In this document: positions 52,523-64,000 of the stretch, one piece after another
Position numbering within the stretch: the first letter of the stretch is position 1
Layout of the letters: every line of letters begins with the position of its first letter
Origin: Apricaphanius iberus
Lineage: Eukaryota > Chordata > Actinopteri > Cyprinodontiformes > Aphaniidae
DNA length: 64,000 bases
NCBI GenBank assembly: GCA_028564705.1
Contig: JAPXFQ010000189.1
Location: 558,001-622,000, forward strand
Direction of reading: 5' to 3'
Translations under genes and position numbers: made by a program
The notes under the pieces: model-generated
The model's input: the letters and a program-made list of their open reading frames with translations, nothing else
Databases searched by the model: none
What the model was told of the DNA's origin: nothing

Positions 52523-55500
52523 CTCTAAAGCAATGCCAGAGTATAACTATAAATAACTACAAATCTTATGTTCCAACAGCACCAAACCAGACTTTACATC
52601 AAATAAATGAAAAGTTTTTTTAATCTACCAATGACTTAGTAGTTAGTAACCAAAACTATAGTTCTCCACTACCCAAACTGCCAGGTATACTTATAATTTT
52701 AGTACAAATTTATTGTCATCATTAATAGTTCCGTTCAAATTCTAAAAAAAACAACCTTACATTCGAATATTGATACAATGTTGTGACATAAAATACTGTT
52801 ACAAATCAGCAAATCAATATTTTCTTACACACCCATCACATTACCATTGTTCATTTCCTGTATTCTAGCATTCTCTATGATGTGATTAAACTATCAAATG
52901 CACTTAACAGTATTTAATTGATTATCTGAGCAAAATTAAATGGTGACTAGTGATTGTCTTTGACGACAGATGTGACAAATAAAACAACCACTAATCGTAT
53001 TTTTAAGAAATGCTGAACAAAAACTGGGTTATTTGTTTTTTATAACTGCAAAAAGTTTGGTCTGTGTACTGCAGTCTTCCATAGACGCTCTGAGGAAGAC
53101 TGCAGTGCAGATGTATGAAAAACATATTTTTAAAAACACCTTACAAAAGAAAAAAATAAATAATTTAGTAAATAAAGACAAAATGAATTTATTCAGTAAA
53201 GAAAATAAAAAAACTTATTTTATAAAAAAATGCAGCCTAGATTATATATTGCTGTGCTATGGTGTTATTGCCTTCTCTACATTAAAGTATTATGTTATGA
53301 TCTGCCAGTATTGGTCAGTCCAAGAATAGAAAGCAGATGATGGACACACTGAAGACGATGATAAAGTTACAATAAAGCGTACTGCTGCATAATTTCTGAA
53401 TTTTTTGGCAATCACAATATCAGTTGAGATAAAAGCACTCCTGTATTTCTTTTGTGCTTCATCTGTCTGTTAAGTTTTTTTCCATCATAGACACTAATCT
53501 TTGTGCAGCAAGAATCAATCTATCAGGCTGAATATATTATTGACCTACAAAACTTGCATTAATAAGTCTTTGAATGCATTAGATAACAACTTAGATAACA
53601 AATATTGTATTCCAAACAGTACTTGCAATATTATTCTTGTATTTTGTGTGGATTAATATTGCAATAACAATACATTTGTGATAGATTTGTCAGATGTTTT
53701 TTTTTCATTATTGGATTTAAATGTATTCCTTAAGCTTTCCTTTTTCTGTTTTATCTATAGTGACTACTTGCTTGTTCTTAAAAAGACTTCCCCTCATCTA
53801 GGTTGTGATGAAAGAAAATATATATATAAATCAATCAAAATCTACATTTGATGGTAACATTAAACATTTATAATGACATAGCTAAACTGAAACAACTTAA
53901 AACACAATCAACGTTTTGCCCTTTTAATGACAAAAACAAACAGAACGGAAGTGATGTCCCCACACCTCTTTTATCTTTAACAGGCACCAATTATGCGAGC
54001 TAATATGGGCATATTTCCCTGGGGAGGCACAGACATAATTGGTAGCAATGTGCGCAGCGATATTAGCGCCGTTCTTGCATGGTTCCAAAATGACTTGCCA
54101 CATCTGGGAACGACAGAGCGCCGCAAACGGTCTGAACTCCACACTCGGCTCCATCAAAAGGGGTCAATTAGAAAAACAAACAGGCCTGGGACTCATTGTG
54201 CATGCAGGAGGAACTAAATTAGGGCAGATGGTAGTCAGGAAACCAAACCTCCCCCTGAGCGATGATGTGAAGTCTTTGTTGTAAAACATACATTGACAGC
54301 AGAGCGCTCACATGCATGTAGACAGACGGAGCTACCAAAATATCCGACAAGTCAGATTGAAGCTGCAATTCAAAATCTAAATCTGTTTTTATTTCCAGCA
54401 AAGAAGTAGTGCTGACAAATTCTTACCCAGCAGCATATCCACGTGTTTTATGATTCCTCAGCTGATCTCAAATCAGAGAAAGTTCAACAAAACAAAAAGT
54501 GACTCCCGACAAAGGTCTCTCAGTCCATTTTATGCATCTTCATTTCCTCCTATGAAATAATTTTTGTTCGGGTCACTGACACGTTTTAGCCTGAATCCAA
54601 AGAGCTGCTGCAATAGAACAACTCACATGGGCTTTAATTAAAAGTATCATGCTCTGCTGATCAGCTTGTCCTTATTAGCAAAGGAAACAGAAAGACCAAG
54701 ACAGGCTGGGAATGTGCACAGAACAAAATATAAGCTGAGGGTGTCTGAAGAGCAAGTGTGTATGAGTATGTAAGGCAGAGTGAAGGAGGAGGAAACCGAG
54801 TGAGGAAGAAGGGGGAGAGAAAGGGACTCTAATATCGCTCTCCCTCCTCCGTCTTTCAGTTCCTATTCAAGGCTCACACCTGCATGTTCCCAAAAGGACA
54901 CTATGCTATTTCCTTTCGGGTATACTTGGCAAATACAAACCCCCAATCTGTTTTCATTCTTCTAAAAATACTGCTACTGATCACATATGGCTATTAAGTT
55001 TAAAAGTTTAAATTACACAAGGTTCATCCTGTTAGAATACATCAAACTAGTAGGAAACGCTTTTAAAATGACCTTGAAAGAGCTTTTTTTCTGACTTGAA
55101 AGAAATAATTACACTGTTTTTAACAAATTTGGTTATTAACCCACCCCCAACAACTATTACATACAAAACTAAAGGAAGGTGTAAAATATTTTAACTATTA
55201 TATCTGAAGTATATTAATGCAATACGTTGCAAAAATGTGACAAATAAAATAATCAGCATGATTATACAACAGAGTTCAGTCAAAAAAGCTCTTCATTTTA
55301 TATGACAAGACAGTTTTGCAAATATTGTGCAAAATCAAAAGAGAAACAGACGTATATGATGCATCGTTAATAAGTAATCATTCCCCTTGAATTTTTTAAA
55401 ATCTTTTGTCACATTACAACCACAAACCTCCGTCTATTTTAATTGAGATTTACCAAAACAAAGTAGTGCATACTTTTAGAAATAACTCCCTTTACTCTAA

Positions 55501-56242
55501 CATCCCCCCAAAAATCTTGTGCTACTCAATTAGTAGACAGACTCTATCTGAGTGTGGTTTAATCTACACTTAAATTTGTTCTAGAGAACAAACAGCATCA
55601 TAAAGACCAAGGAACAAAGCAGCCAGGTCAGGTAGAAAGTTGTGGAGAAGTTTAAAGCAGGGTTAGGCTAGAAAATAGAGACAAATACATTTATCTGTTG
55701 GTTCAACTTTAAAAGAGCACGTAATTAAGTGAAAGAGCCAAGTAACCTATGGTAACCCTGGAGGAACTGCAGAGACCCACAGCTCAGATTAGAAAATCAT
55801 ATTTTTTTTGACTGAAGTATTTCAATTATGTCAGTAAATCTTTCTTAAATTATGATTTTGCAAAGCACTTTGAATTGCAGTTTGTTTGTATTAGTCAATA
55901 GTTGAGTCCAACAGAAAGCTGCACCTTCAGGAAGCACAAGATACTGTACTTTCAGAGACACAAATGCTTTTTTCTTTTCCTCTATTCAACAGAAAAAAAG
56001 ACCATAATGTTGCCTTTAATTATTGATCCTAACAATACTATTAATGAAATACTGCATAAAGGATTTTTCTGAAATCATTGAAGCATTTTTGTGTTTCTAA
56101 TGTTGAAAAAAATCCCCCAAATAATATTGATGTCTGGATGAATATTTCAAGATAAAGTCATTTTAAAAGCTCTTATTGTTTAAAGTTGTAAGAAATATTT
56201 AACATTCTTACAGCAGTTTTTGGGAAGCTAATAACTTAAATA

Positions 56243-56346
56243 CCTTGTAATGGACTGGCGACCTTGACCACTGGAAATAGGCACCAGCCCCCCTGTGACT
56301 ACTCCAGGATAAGTGGTATAGAAAATGCATTGATGTATGGATAATT
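56243..56346 (+). mobile_element. Truncated (ATGG)n retroposon copy
   Basis: Flanked by direct repeats acttaaata (56,234-56,242 and 56,347-56,355). The body reads ggactggcgacc, aaataggcaccagcccccc and agaaaatgcattgatgtatg, the same 3' region as the copy at 58,068 but more diverged. Confidence 0.65.
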
Positions 56347-57387
56347 ACTTAAATAATTTAGAACTTGTCCAAAACACATTGACTGTGACTTTTGTTTTAA
56401 TCAAAAACATAAATTTGTCAATCCCTTACTCATATCAGGACCTAAATAATAACGGGAAACCCCCAATGAAATGTATGTTAAGGAAAGACTTAACTGTCCC
56501 CTAGGGTCAAACTATTACTATTTAAATCTGAAGTACAGATTTAAGATTTTACATTGAAAAACATATTTGTCGAATATGATTATAAAACAGTAAAGGTTGA
56601 GGTTAAAAATATTTTCTATAATTTCTGTAACCAGATTTATTTTTTGTCCCTAAAACGAGGACGAAATCATCCAACAAATTAAAGACCTCACAATAACAGC
56701 AAGGAACACTCTCACTTTGCTTGTGTTTTCACTCAGCTCTCTGGCTCCTTGTCCACTTGAATAACCGTGGTGTGAAAACATAACAGTGACCAAACCTGAC
56801 AGTTTTTTACTTGATTTCAGTCTGACGAATATCAATGAAACGTGTAGAAAAAGGGCTTCAGGCGAAATGATCACATGTTGGCAACACGAATCATGCTTAC
56901 ATCTTGACATGAAGCTAGAAAACACCCCCTACAGATACTGTTTGTGGACTCTGTATGCATCTAGCATCCTACGTTGCTTATGGAAATTACAGATTTGTAA
57001 AAGATTGTTGGGTAAAAACGAGGCTGTACAAGCACAAGCTTCAATACGGCAACAACATCTGACAGCTTAAAATGACAACAGTTCATAAATTGGAAATTAA
57101 CCACGTTAAAGTAGCTCAATATTAACAGTCTTATAGTTGGTTACAAAGATAAATCCAATATTTCGCTTACTTAAAGGAGATTATTTTAGCTTGGCAGTAG
57201 TTATAAAACCTGAAGGATTAATTTATTTGGCTTGAATACAGCCTCATTTGAGACCTCAACACAGCATAACTTTCCAGAGTTCTGAACTCTTAATGCTCAT
57301 TTTAAAATATAAAATCCCAAAGTTCACCATAAATTATTAAAGATGCTGAAATAGTCATCATGTCATATAATGAGAAACACGGAAACG

Positions 57388-57393
<6 letters not shown>

Positions 57394-57421
<28 letters not shown>

Positions 57422-57424
57422 AAT
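57394..57424. repeat. (GAAA)n microsatellite
   Basis: About eight GAAA units followed by purine-rich DNA to 57,575. The long Ser/Phe/Leu-rich open frames on the complementary strand are artefacts of it. Confidence 0.9.
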
Positions 57425-58067
57425 GACAAGGGAGGAAGAAAGGGAACAAAAGAAGGATAGGAAGGAAGGACATACATTTGTACAGAACACATGAAAGGAA
57501 AGACAGAAGTAGGGAAAAGGTATGGACACAGACAAAAGAGGAAGAATAAAAAACAGAGAGGAAGGAAAGATGCAAGAAAGAAGTTAAATGCACAAAGGTA
57601 AGGTCTTATTCTGCCTGTCCCTACATCTGTGCTGAAAATCCAGCCAATCAGATCAAATAGAAGAGTTACTGCCCCCAACTGCGAATATACCCATGAAGGG
57701 TAATCAGAGAGCAAATGCAAATTTCTGTTCAACGTGCATAGAGAGGTGGAGGGAGCGTATGTTGCTTTCATGGGCCTGTGAATAAATGAAAATGTGGTCC
57801 TGATCACAAACTCTTTCAATAAATACATATGCACTGTTGTGATTGCAGGAATGTGATGCCATGCTGCATCTTCGTAAAATACCTTTTGCATAAGGAGGCC
57901 TTTTTTTTCCTGTCTCAACAATTAAACCATCCAACAGAAACACAACAAGCCATTACATCTTCATGAGCATCATATTTTATCTAGTTTATTTGGCTATTAG
58001 TAGGAGTGTGACAAATTTTTTTATGCTTTCAGCACCTGCAATATTTAAGAAATATATTTAATGTAGG

Positions 58068-58194
58068 ACTGTGATGGACTTGCGACCTGTCCAGGGTGTA
58101 CCCCGCCTCTCGCCCGTTGACAGCTGGAGATAGGCACCAGCCCCCCCGCGACCCCTGGAGGACTAAGCGGTTCAGAAAATGGATGGATGGATGG
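58068..58194 (+). mobile_element. 5'-truncated retroposon with perfect 12-bp target duplication
   Basis: Flanked by atttaatgtagg at 58,056-58,067 and 58,195-58,206. The body runs ggacttgcgacctgtccagg, gtaccccgcctctcgccc, ctggagataggcaccagc and ends in repeated atgg units, the 3' tail of a teleost LINE or its SINE partner. The exact duplication suggests a fairly recent insertion. Confidence 0.88.
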
Positions 58195-59255
58195 ATTTAA
58201 TGTAGGAAGCATTAAAAAAGCTATTACCATATTTTGGTACTAATTTGTAGCAACAAACAATCTCAAAGTTAGCATTTGATTTGCAGCTTCCTATTGCTTC
58301 TAAAGGATTATTTCACAGTTTTTAAATGTTTTTGGACAGGATTGCTGAAATTTTAAAACAGACTGGTCAAAGTTCAGCTGAGCAATTTTTCATAGCACAG
58401 ACGTTTAAAAAAACAAAGCTGAGATTTTATTTGTGCATACATGAAAAATAAGTATTTTTAAGGTTTAATGTATTTGGAACACCTTGGAATGAGAAACGCA
58501 CAAACGCTGTAACTTGGAATGATGAAACCTGGACAGTACTGTGCTTCAGAGACATACTTTTTAAAAGCAGAATATGATTGTAGAATGCTTTACTTTTGTG
58601 TAAACCCATAAAAAAATCTGGATTCTTTATTTGTGTTTTGTTTTCCAAAGAACATAGCTGAATTATCACCGTGTCTCCCTTAAACAATCATGGTTCATCC
58701 TCTCCTCTTTGAGCTGGATGTATCGTTACAGCCCCAAGTATTAGTTTACTAATTAGAGCTAAGTGTTGCACATTTAATAACATTTCCCATCTTGACATAG
58801 CTCCAAACCTTTTACACTATATAAAAACAAAAGCACTAAATTTGTTCACAGTTTGCCCTCAAACCCTTCCCCTCCTACATGGCTGCTCTGCTGTATATGG
58901 AAAATATGAGGAAAAACAAAACCAAGCTGTAGGTGATGGATGCCTTAAAAAGATGTTTCTGGAGACATTGCCACTTATGGCTGCTTCTTTGCTACAGCTA
59001 ACCTCTGATAATGTCATAATGTCTGTTAGTCTACAGGATCTAGTCAACCTTGAGAAAAACATCTTTGCCGATCTGCCGCGTAGCTCCCCCCCTTTGTTTC
59101 ATTTCATTTAAGAAAGGCAAAAAGCTTAAATTTCCCCTTTCAGAGGGTAAAATCACAAATTATGTAAGGAACATTCAAGGTAATGTCTCAAAAAGATATT
59201 ATTTGATTGGAGTTAGAAACTTAAAGGAAAAGTTTGTTTTTGGGGATTTTGTAAC

Positions 59256-60401
59256 CTGGACCTTATTTTTAGCAAGTATTACGTTCATTTAGTCACCCAG
59301 ACAAGTTTGGAGCAACTTGGAGCCGTTCATGAGGAGTTTATATATATACAGTATATATATATATATATATATATTGTCACGATCAGCGTATATCCATATT
59401 GTGGTAGTCAATAGGGACAGGAGTTTGCTAGCGGTAATAAGGCATTATCTGGCCCAAAACACCTGAATTTAACCAATGTTTTGCTATTAAACCTTAGTAG
59501 TTGTAATGGGAAATTATTTCAAGATTAGTTCTTTTCAGTGATTAGTAATTATTTGTAAGAGTAGCAGAGGACTATTCTAGAATGTGGCAGAGTCGTGAAT
59601 ATTTGTGTTAAATGTAATGGACATTTTGCCTACACTGATGTAGCTAAATGTCACACCTGTTTATCAGTATTTTGGGTACGGGGACCGTGAGTAAAGGCTA
59701 AAAGAGGAGGCTTACAGAGAGGGAGCATGCTTTTGTCTAGCTTGGGGAGAGAGCAATTTTTACCCGAGAGATGGGTTCCTTTTCAGATCCTAATAAATAT
59801 CTTTAAAACTTCAATGGAGACTGATTCAGCCACATCCTGATCTACATCGATATGGGATTTTACTGTAACAGCAGTCCTCCCCTCCGAGTTCAGAATGTCT
59901 CAGAGGAGCTTATTATTTCTGTTCCGGGGTGATTTAGAGGCAAAAATAGAACCACACTATCACGTGATTACAATTAGACAGTTGCTACTGCAGACACCGA
60001 AAAGGTTCCCGTTTATGTGTTTCTAAACTGAATGGCCAACTGAACTAAGTTCAGCTTCTACAGGCTCCCTTTTCACATCCTACGCAAACTACAGCTGCAA
60101 CATCATTGAAATCCCAGGTCACTGTAAGTTGGAATCACTTACATTAAAAACCTGTAAAAACCCCAGATGCTAATAAATTAGCACCGATTTCTAACTATTT
60201 ATAACAAAATATGGTTAAATGAAGGAGTTTTGGGGCAAATAGCGCCTTATTACAGCCAGCAAACCCCTGCCCCCATTGACTCCCATTATATGGATATACG
60301 CTGATCTTGACTCAATATAAACTTCTCCTGAAAGGCTACAAATGGCTCCAAACTTGTCTGGGTGAGTAAATGAAAGGAATATGCTTAAAATAAGGTCCAG
60401 C
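59256..60401. mobile_element. Element with ~190-bp terminal inverted repeats
   Basis: The left arm (ctggaccttatttttagca, cacccagacaagtttggagc, gatcagcgtatatccatat, tttgctagcggtaataagg) is matched in inverted order by the right arm ending at 60,401. There are small indels, including a TA microsatellite at 59,341-59,374 in the left arm. The middle (about 59,640-59,880) has different character: it begins tgtcacacctg, carries aataaa and ends near gtaacagcagt. No transposase frame was found. The superfamily is uncertain. Confidence 0.75.
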
Positions 60402-62775
60402 ACACCAGGATTCAAACCTAAAACTTCTTGCTGCAAGGCAACAGTGTTTTTAGAGGATCATAAAAATATTAAAAAATAAGGCCACAGAAAGAGATTTACA
60501 GTGAAATCCAAATCAGACACCATGCAGTTCAGACGTTTTTGGTTCAGACGGATAAAGTGGGTTGAAAATGTCAAACGAACAGTGGAGTTAGAGGGAGATG
60601 AAACCCACATGATATTCTGCAAGTAGATTTACAGAAATGGAGCACATCTGAAAGATCACGTCTTAATATTTCTTTATTTTCCTATAGTTTTAAATCCACC
60701 AATTCAGACACCCAACCTAAAAAAAAACAAAAAACATACCCCTGATTTGAAAGGACTCCTCTGTGCTGTTCTGTACTTCAGCAGAACAGTGATAAGTGAT
60801 TTGCTCCGTTCCCTTTTTCAAAAGGCCCCCAGTGAGAACAGTCTATTAAAATCTCTTTTCATTTGTGCAATCACTTGAGGAAGCTGGAAAAAAAACAGAA
60901 AAGCTGGTTCAGCTGTGAGAAAGGAATGAAGGGAACAAGTATTAATAGATGGTTTCCTTGCTGCACAGTCTGAATTATACTAACAGTCACCTTAATTGAC
61001 TTGGCTTGTTCTCTTTTTTTCTTCTCAGCTGTGAAAAAAGCAGCAAAGACAGAAGCTCCCTAACAAAACTGACTTTTAAAAAGTGCAAAATCAGCTTCCT
61101 CTGAATACTTCTTTGAAGCAAAATCGTTGTCCATCACAACAAGAAAAGATCAGCTCTACGATTTTCTAAGGGTTTGATGGAAAATTAAAAATAATGTTAA
61201 AAACTTCTTAAAATAGTAAGAAATGTGCTATCCCACATGGGATTCCAATTCAAGCATTAAATGTGAATAATATTTTACTTTAGGGCATATTGTACATATA
61301 TCTTTGTAAAATAAGCAATAATTTAACCCAGGAATTAGCTTACATTCAAATTGGCTGAGTCCCAGAATCTGTTTTTTTGGTGGAAAGTTCTTAAAGGACC
61401 CTCATCTATAGCTACATTTTAAAAATTGGCTCTAAGGATTCTAAAAAAACGTATTTTACTTTATTGAACTAAAGTAAATTCTGCATCTTTTGTCGGATGT
61501 GCAAAAAAAGGCATATTTTAATGCAGCAGCTTAAGAAAATGTAAAAGTAGTATAGGTCTACAATGTTTAGTTTGGGAACATTTATTTAGCAGATACTAAC
61601 TGTATTATGATGATTATCCATCCATCCATTTTCTTTACCGCTTAATCCTTAATGGTTCATGGGGGTGCTGGTGCCTATCTCCAGCTGTCAACGGGTGAGA
61701 GGCGGGGTACACCCTGGACAGGTTGCCAGTCCATCACAGGGCAGGACAAACAGGACAAACAACCATGCACACACTCACACCTAAGGACAATTTGGTGACA
61801 TCAATTAACCTGACATTCATGTTTTTGGACTGTGGGAGGAAGCCAGAGTACCCGGAGGGAATCCACGCATGCACGGGGAGAACATGCAAACTCCATGCAG
61901 AAAGGCCCTGGGCCGGGATATGAACCCACAACCTTCTTGCTGCAAGGCAACAGTGCTAACCACTGCACCACCATGCAGCCCGTATGATGATTATCTTGTT
62001 AAGAAATCCCCAAGATTTGACTCCATCCAACCCAGTGAAATTTTATATGTAAATTCCCAATGAAAAATGTTATTTCTAATAAAAAAGGTGTTTCCATAAA
62101 AAGCTCAAAGTAAATAATGTGTGTTCAAACATACACAGACATATTCTGGCATTCTCACTGTTGGAAAGGAATCAGTCAAGCAGGCTAAGTATGAATGATG
62201 ATCTGCAAAGGCCATTATCTGAAAAAGAAAAAGTCAATAAAGTGCTCATGATGACAAAATAAGGTTCAAATAAGGGATAAATTAGCCAATGGATTTAAAT
62301 TTATTTAATCTTTTGTGCTATATGAGGGTAGTACAGCTAAATATGTGCAGCAAGCCAAAAGCAATAAACAGCATCATAAATCAGCATTAGAAAAGCATAA
62401 TTTTACTGGCCAGTTGTTCATTATACCCTTTTTCCTTTTCCAAATGCAGATTGATCAAGCTGGTCAGAGACGCAGAGTGACACAGGTGTTACAGAACGAA
62501 TGTGATTAATGATCCTTCAACAAAACAGGTGCTCAGAAAATAGAAATAGAAAAAGCTTGTTTGGAGCAGCAACTACATTCTTAATCTGCAATAGCTTTTA
62601 ATGTTTCACAAATATTAATGTAAACAAAATCGTGAATATGATTTATTTTTTATATTTTGTTGTTTTTCAACAGATTTCCATCAGATTTGGGGTTATATAA
62701 AATAAAATTTTATCAATTACATCACTAATCTGTAAACATGTTAATTGGATCAACCTCTTTCAGATTAGTCATATA
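60402..62775. other. No host gene recognised
   Basis: AT-rich. It contains a short tail fragment of the retroposon family (about 60,405-60,445, cttcttgctgcaaggcaaca) and the complete-looking copy at 61,619-61,982. Nothing coding was recognised. Confidence 0.45.
61619..61982 (-). mobile_element. 364-bp LINE/SINE-like retroposon with 13-bp target duplication
   Basis: Flanked by perfect direct repeats tatgatgattatc (61,606-61,618 and 61,983-61,995). The left end is catccatccattttc, the complement of an (ATGG)n tail, so the element is on the minus strand. The body includes gcctatctccagctgtcaac, ggcggggtacaccctggac, ggactgtgggaggaagccag and cttgctgcaaggcaaca. It is the longest copy of the family in the window and serves as the reference for the shorter ones. 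Confidence 0.88.
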
Positions 62776-64000
62776 CAGTGGGGAGAACAAGTGTTTCATA
62801 CACGCATACAAAGCATGTAGAGCTCTGTAATTTGTATCAAAGATATTCTTCAACTGTGAGGGACAGAATCTAAAACATTTACAGTCACAAATAATTAATT
62901 TCCATTTTGTTGCCTGACATTAAGTATTTGATCACCTATCAACCAGTAAGAATTTAGGCTCCCAGAGACCGGTTAGTTCTTCTTAAAGAAGACCCCCTCT
63001 TCTCCACTCATTACCTGTATTAACTGCACCTGTTTGAACTCGTTACCTGTATAAAAGACACTTGTCCACATACTCAAACCAACTCCAACCTCTCCACAAT
63101 GGCCAAGACCACAGAGCTGTGCAAACACATCAGGGATAAAGTTGTAAAGCTGGACAAGGCTGGGATGGGCTACAGGACAATAGGCAAGCATCTTGCTGAG
63201 AAGGAAACAACTGTGGCAATAATTAGGAAATTGAAGAAGTTTCAAATGAAGGTCAATCTCCCCCGGTCTGGAGCGCCAAGCGAGATCTGTCCTCGTAGGG
63301 CATCAATGATCATGAGGACAGTGAGGGATGAGCCCAAAACTACATGGCAGGACCTGGTCAATGACCTGGATAGAGCTCGAACCACAGTTTTAAAGAAAAC
63401 CATCAATAACACACTCAACCATTATGGATTAAAATCCTGCAGTACACACAAGGTCCCCCTGCTCAAGCCAACGCATGTCGAGACCCGTCTGAAGTTTGCC
63501 AATGACCATCTGGATGATCCAGGGGAGGAATGGGAGAAGGTCATGTGGTCTGATGAGACAGAAGTGCAGCTTTTTGGTCTCAACTCCACTCGTCGTGTTT
63601 GGAGAAAGAAGGATGGATGAGTACAGCCCCAAGAACACAATCCCAACTGTAAAGCATGGAGGTGGAAGCATCATTCTTTGGGGAAGCTTTTCCACAAAGG
63701 GGACTGGACGACTGCATCGTATTGAGGTAAGGATGGATGGGGCCATGTATTGTGAGATCTTGTCCATCAATCTCCTTTCCTCAGTAAGAGCATTGAAGAT
63801 GAGTCGTGGCTGGAGCTTCCAGCATGACAGTGGCCCGAAACACACAGCCAGGGCAACTAAGGAGTGGCTTCATAGGAAGCATGTCAAGTTCCTGGAGTGG
63901 CCTAGCCAGTCTCCAGACCTGAATCCAATTGAAAATCTTAAGAGAGAGCTGAAAGTCTGTGTTATCCAGCGACACCTCCGAAGCCTAAACGCTCTGGAGA
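62776..64000 (+). mobile_element. Tc1-like transposon, right end outside window
   Basis: Starts after a TA with cagtggggagaacaagtgtt, the terminus of a widespread fish Tc1-like family, followed by about 320 bp of 5' region and a transposase frame from 63,099. The right inverted repeat would be beyond 64,000. It is a separate family from the collapsed Tc1 at 10.7 kb. Confidence 0.88.
63099..64000 (+). pseudogene. Tc1-like transposase, frameshifted
   Basis: ATG at 63,099 opens [18 protein letters not shown], a paired-type helix-turn-helix region ([20 protein letters not shown]), and the first catalytic Asp in WSDET. The frame stops at TGA 63,618-63,620 just after RRVWRKKDG. The +2-shifted frame continues with [18 protein letters not shown], a second Asp in [11 protein letters not shown] and the Glu in SPDLNPIEN up to the window edge. 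So the full DDE set is present but split by a one-base-type shift near a ggatggatg repeat at about 63,610. The W usually following IEN- L is K here. Not functional as it stands. Confidence 0.88.

Larger units (their letters stand above)
51472..59255. other. No host gene recognised
   Basis: Holds the second tagggatgca hAT MITE (52,158-52,522), two retroposon copies with target duplications (56,243-56,346 and 58,068-58,194) and a GAAA microsatellite. A block at about 53,990-54,860 has higher GC and few repeats and could be conserved non-coding DNA. Apparent proteins here lack family motifs. Confidence 0.4.

Noticed and set aside
53033..53329. 98-codon frame in AT-rich DNA
   Set aside because: Lys/Ile/Tyr-rich composition expected by chance in AT-rich sequence, with no motif or splice context.
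57302..57921. Long Ser/Phe/Leu-rich frames, up to 187 codons
   Set aside because: They read through the GAAA and purine-rich tract on the complementary strand; hydrophobic runs come from the simple repeat.
1..64000. tRNA, rRNA, CRISPR, operon or prokaryotic features
   Set aside because: None recognised by eye. Repeats are transposon ends or microsatellites rather than spaced identical repeats, and genes are split by spliceosomal introns.

Overview
The window is vertebrate nuclear DNA, almost certainly from a teleost fish. Two intron-containing genes with GT-AG splice sites and vertebrate protein sequence lie in AT-rich DNA crowded with DNA transposons and MITEs of hAT, PIF/Harbinger and Tc1/mariner type, short LINE/SINE-like retroposons ending in (ATGG)n, and TA, GA and GAAA microsatellites. 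There are no operons, CRISPR arrays or recognisable rRNA or tRNA genes. Most short open frames are chance or repeat-derived.

Region 1 (1-12,823, minus strand) is dnajc7, a TPR and J-domain co-chaperone of HSP70/HSP90. Twelve coding exons join in phase from ATG at 12,771 to position 991 and give 460 residues. The roughly 33-residue C-terminus must lie left of the window. The start is preceded by a 16-bp palindrome containing a consensus CRE. Introns hold a hAT element with a second hAT inserted in it (1990-3908 and 2817-3862), a small hAT MITE (10,366-10,695), a collapsed Tc1 element (10,721-11,231) and other MITEs.

Region 2 (12,824-19,574) is intergenic: a long fold-back MITE beside the dnajc7 promoter, AAAT/ATTT fold-back low-complexity DNA around another MITE, a 134-bp hairpin, and a long TA tract. 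Nothing resembling nkiras2, which sits between these two genes in mammals, was seen.

Region 3 (19,575-34,313, minus strand) is a znf385-family gene, best read as znf385c. Seven exons encode 448 residues with three matrin-type zinc fingers of identical spacing. The first coding exon was not found and may lie far upstream or outside the window.

Region 4 (34,314-64,000) has no recognised host exon. It holds a second Harbinger MITE, a two-exon tyrosine-recombinase (Crypton/DIRS-like) fragment at about 47,090-47,542, a LINE reverse-transcriptase relic, two hAT-type elements with target duplications, several retroposon copies with target duplications, a long-TIR element (59,256-60,401), and a Tc1-like element with a frameshifted transposase running off the right edge. 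Some TAAT-rich, low-repeat stretches could be regulatory.

The two host genes are not known to act together. The main interest lies in the nested and paired transposons, the recombinase fragment and a few unexplained palindromes and open frames.
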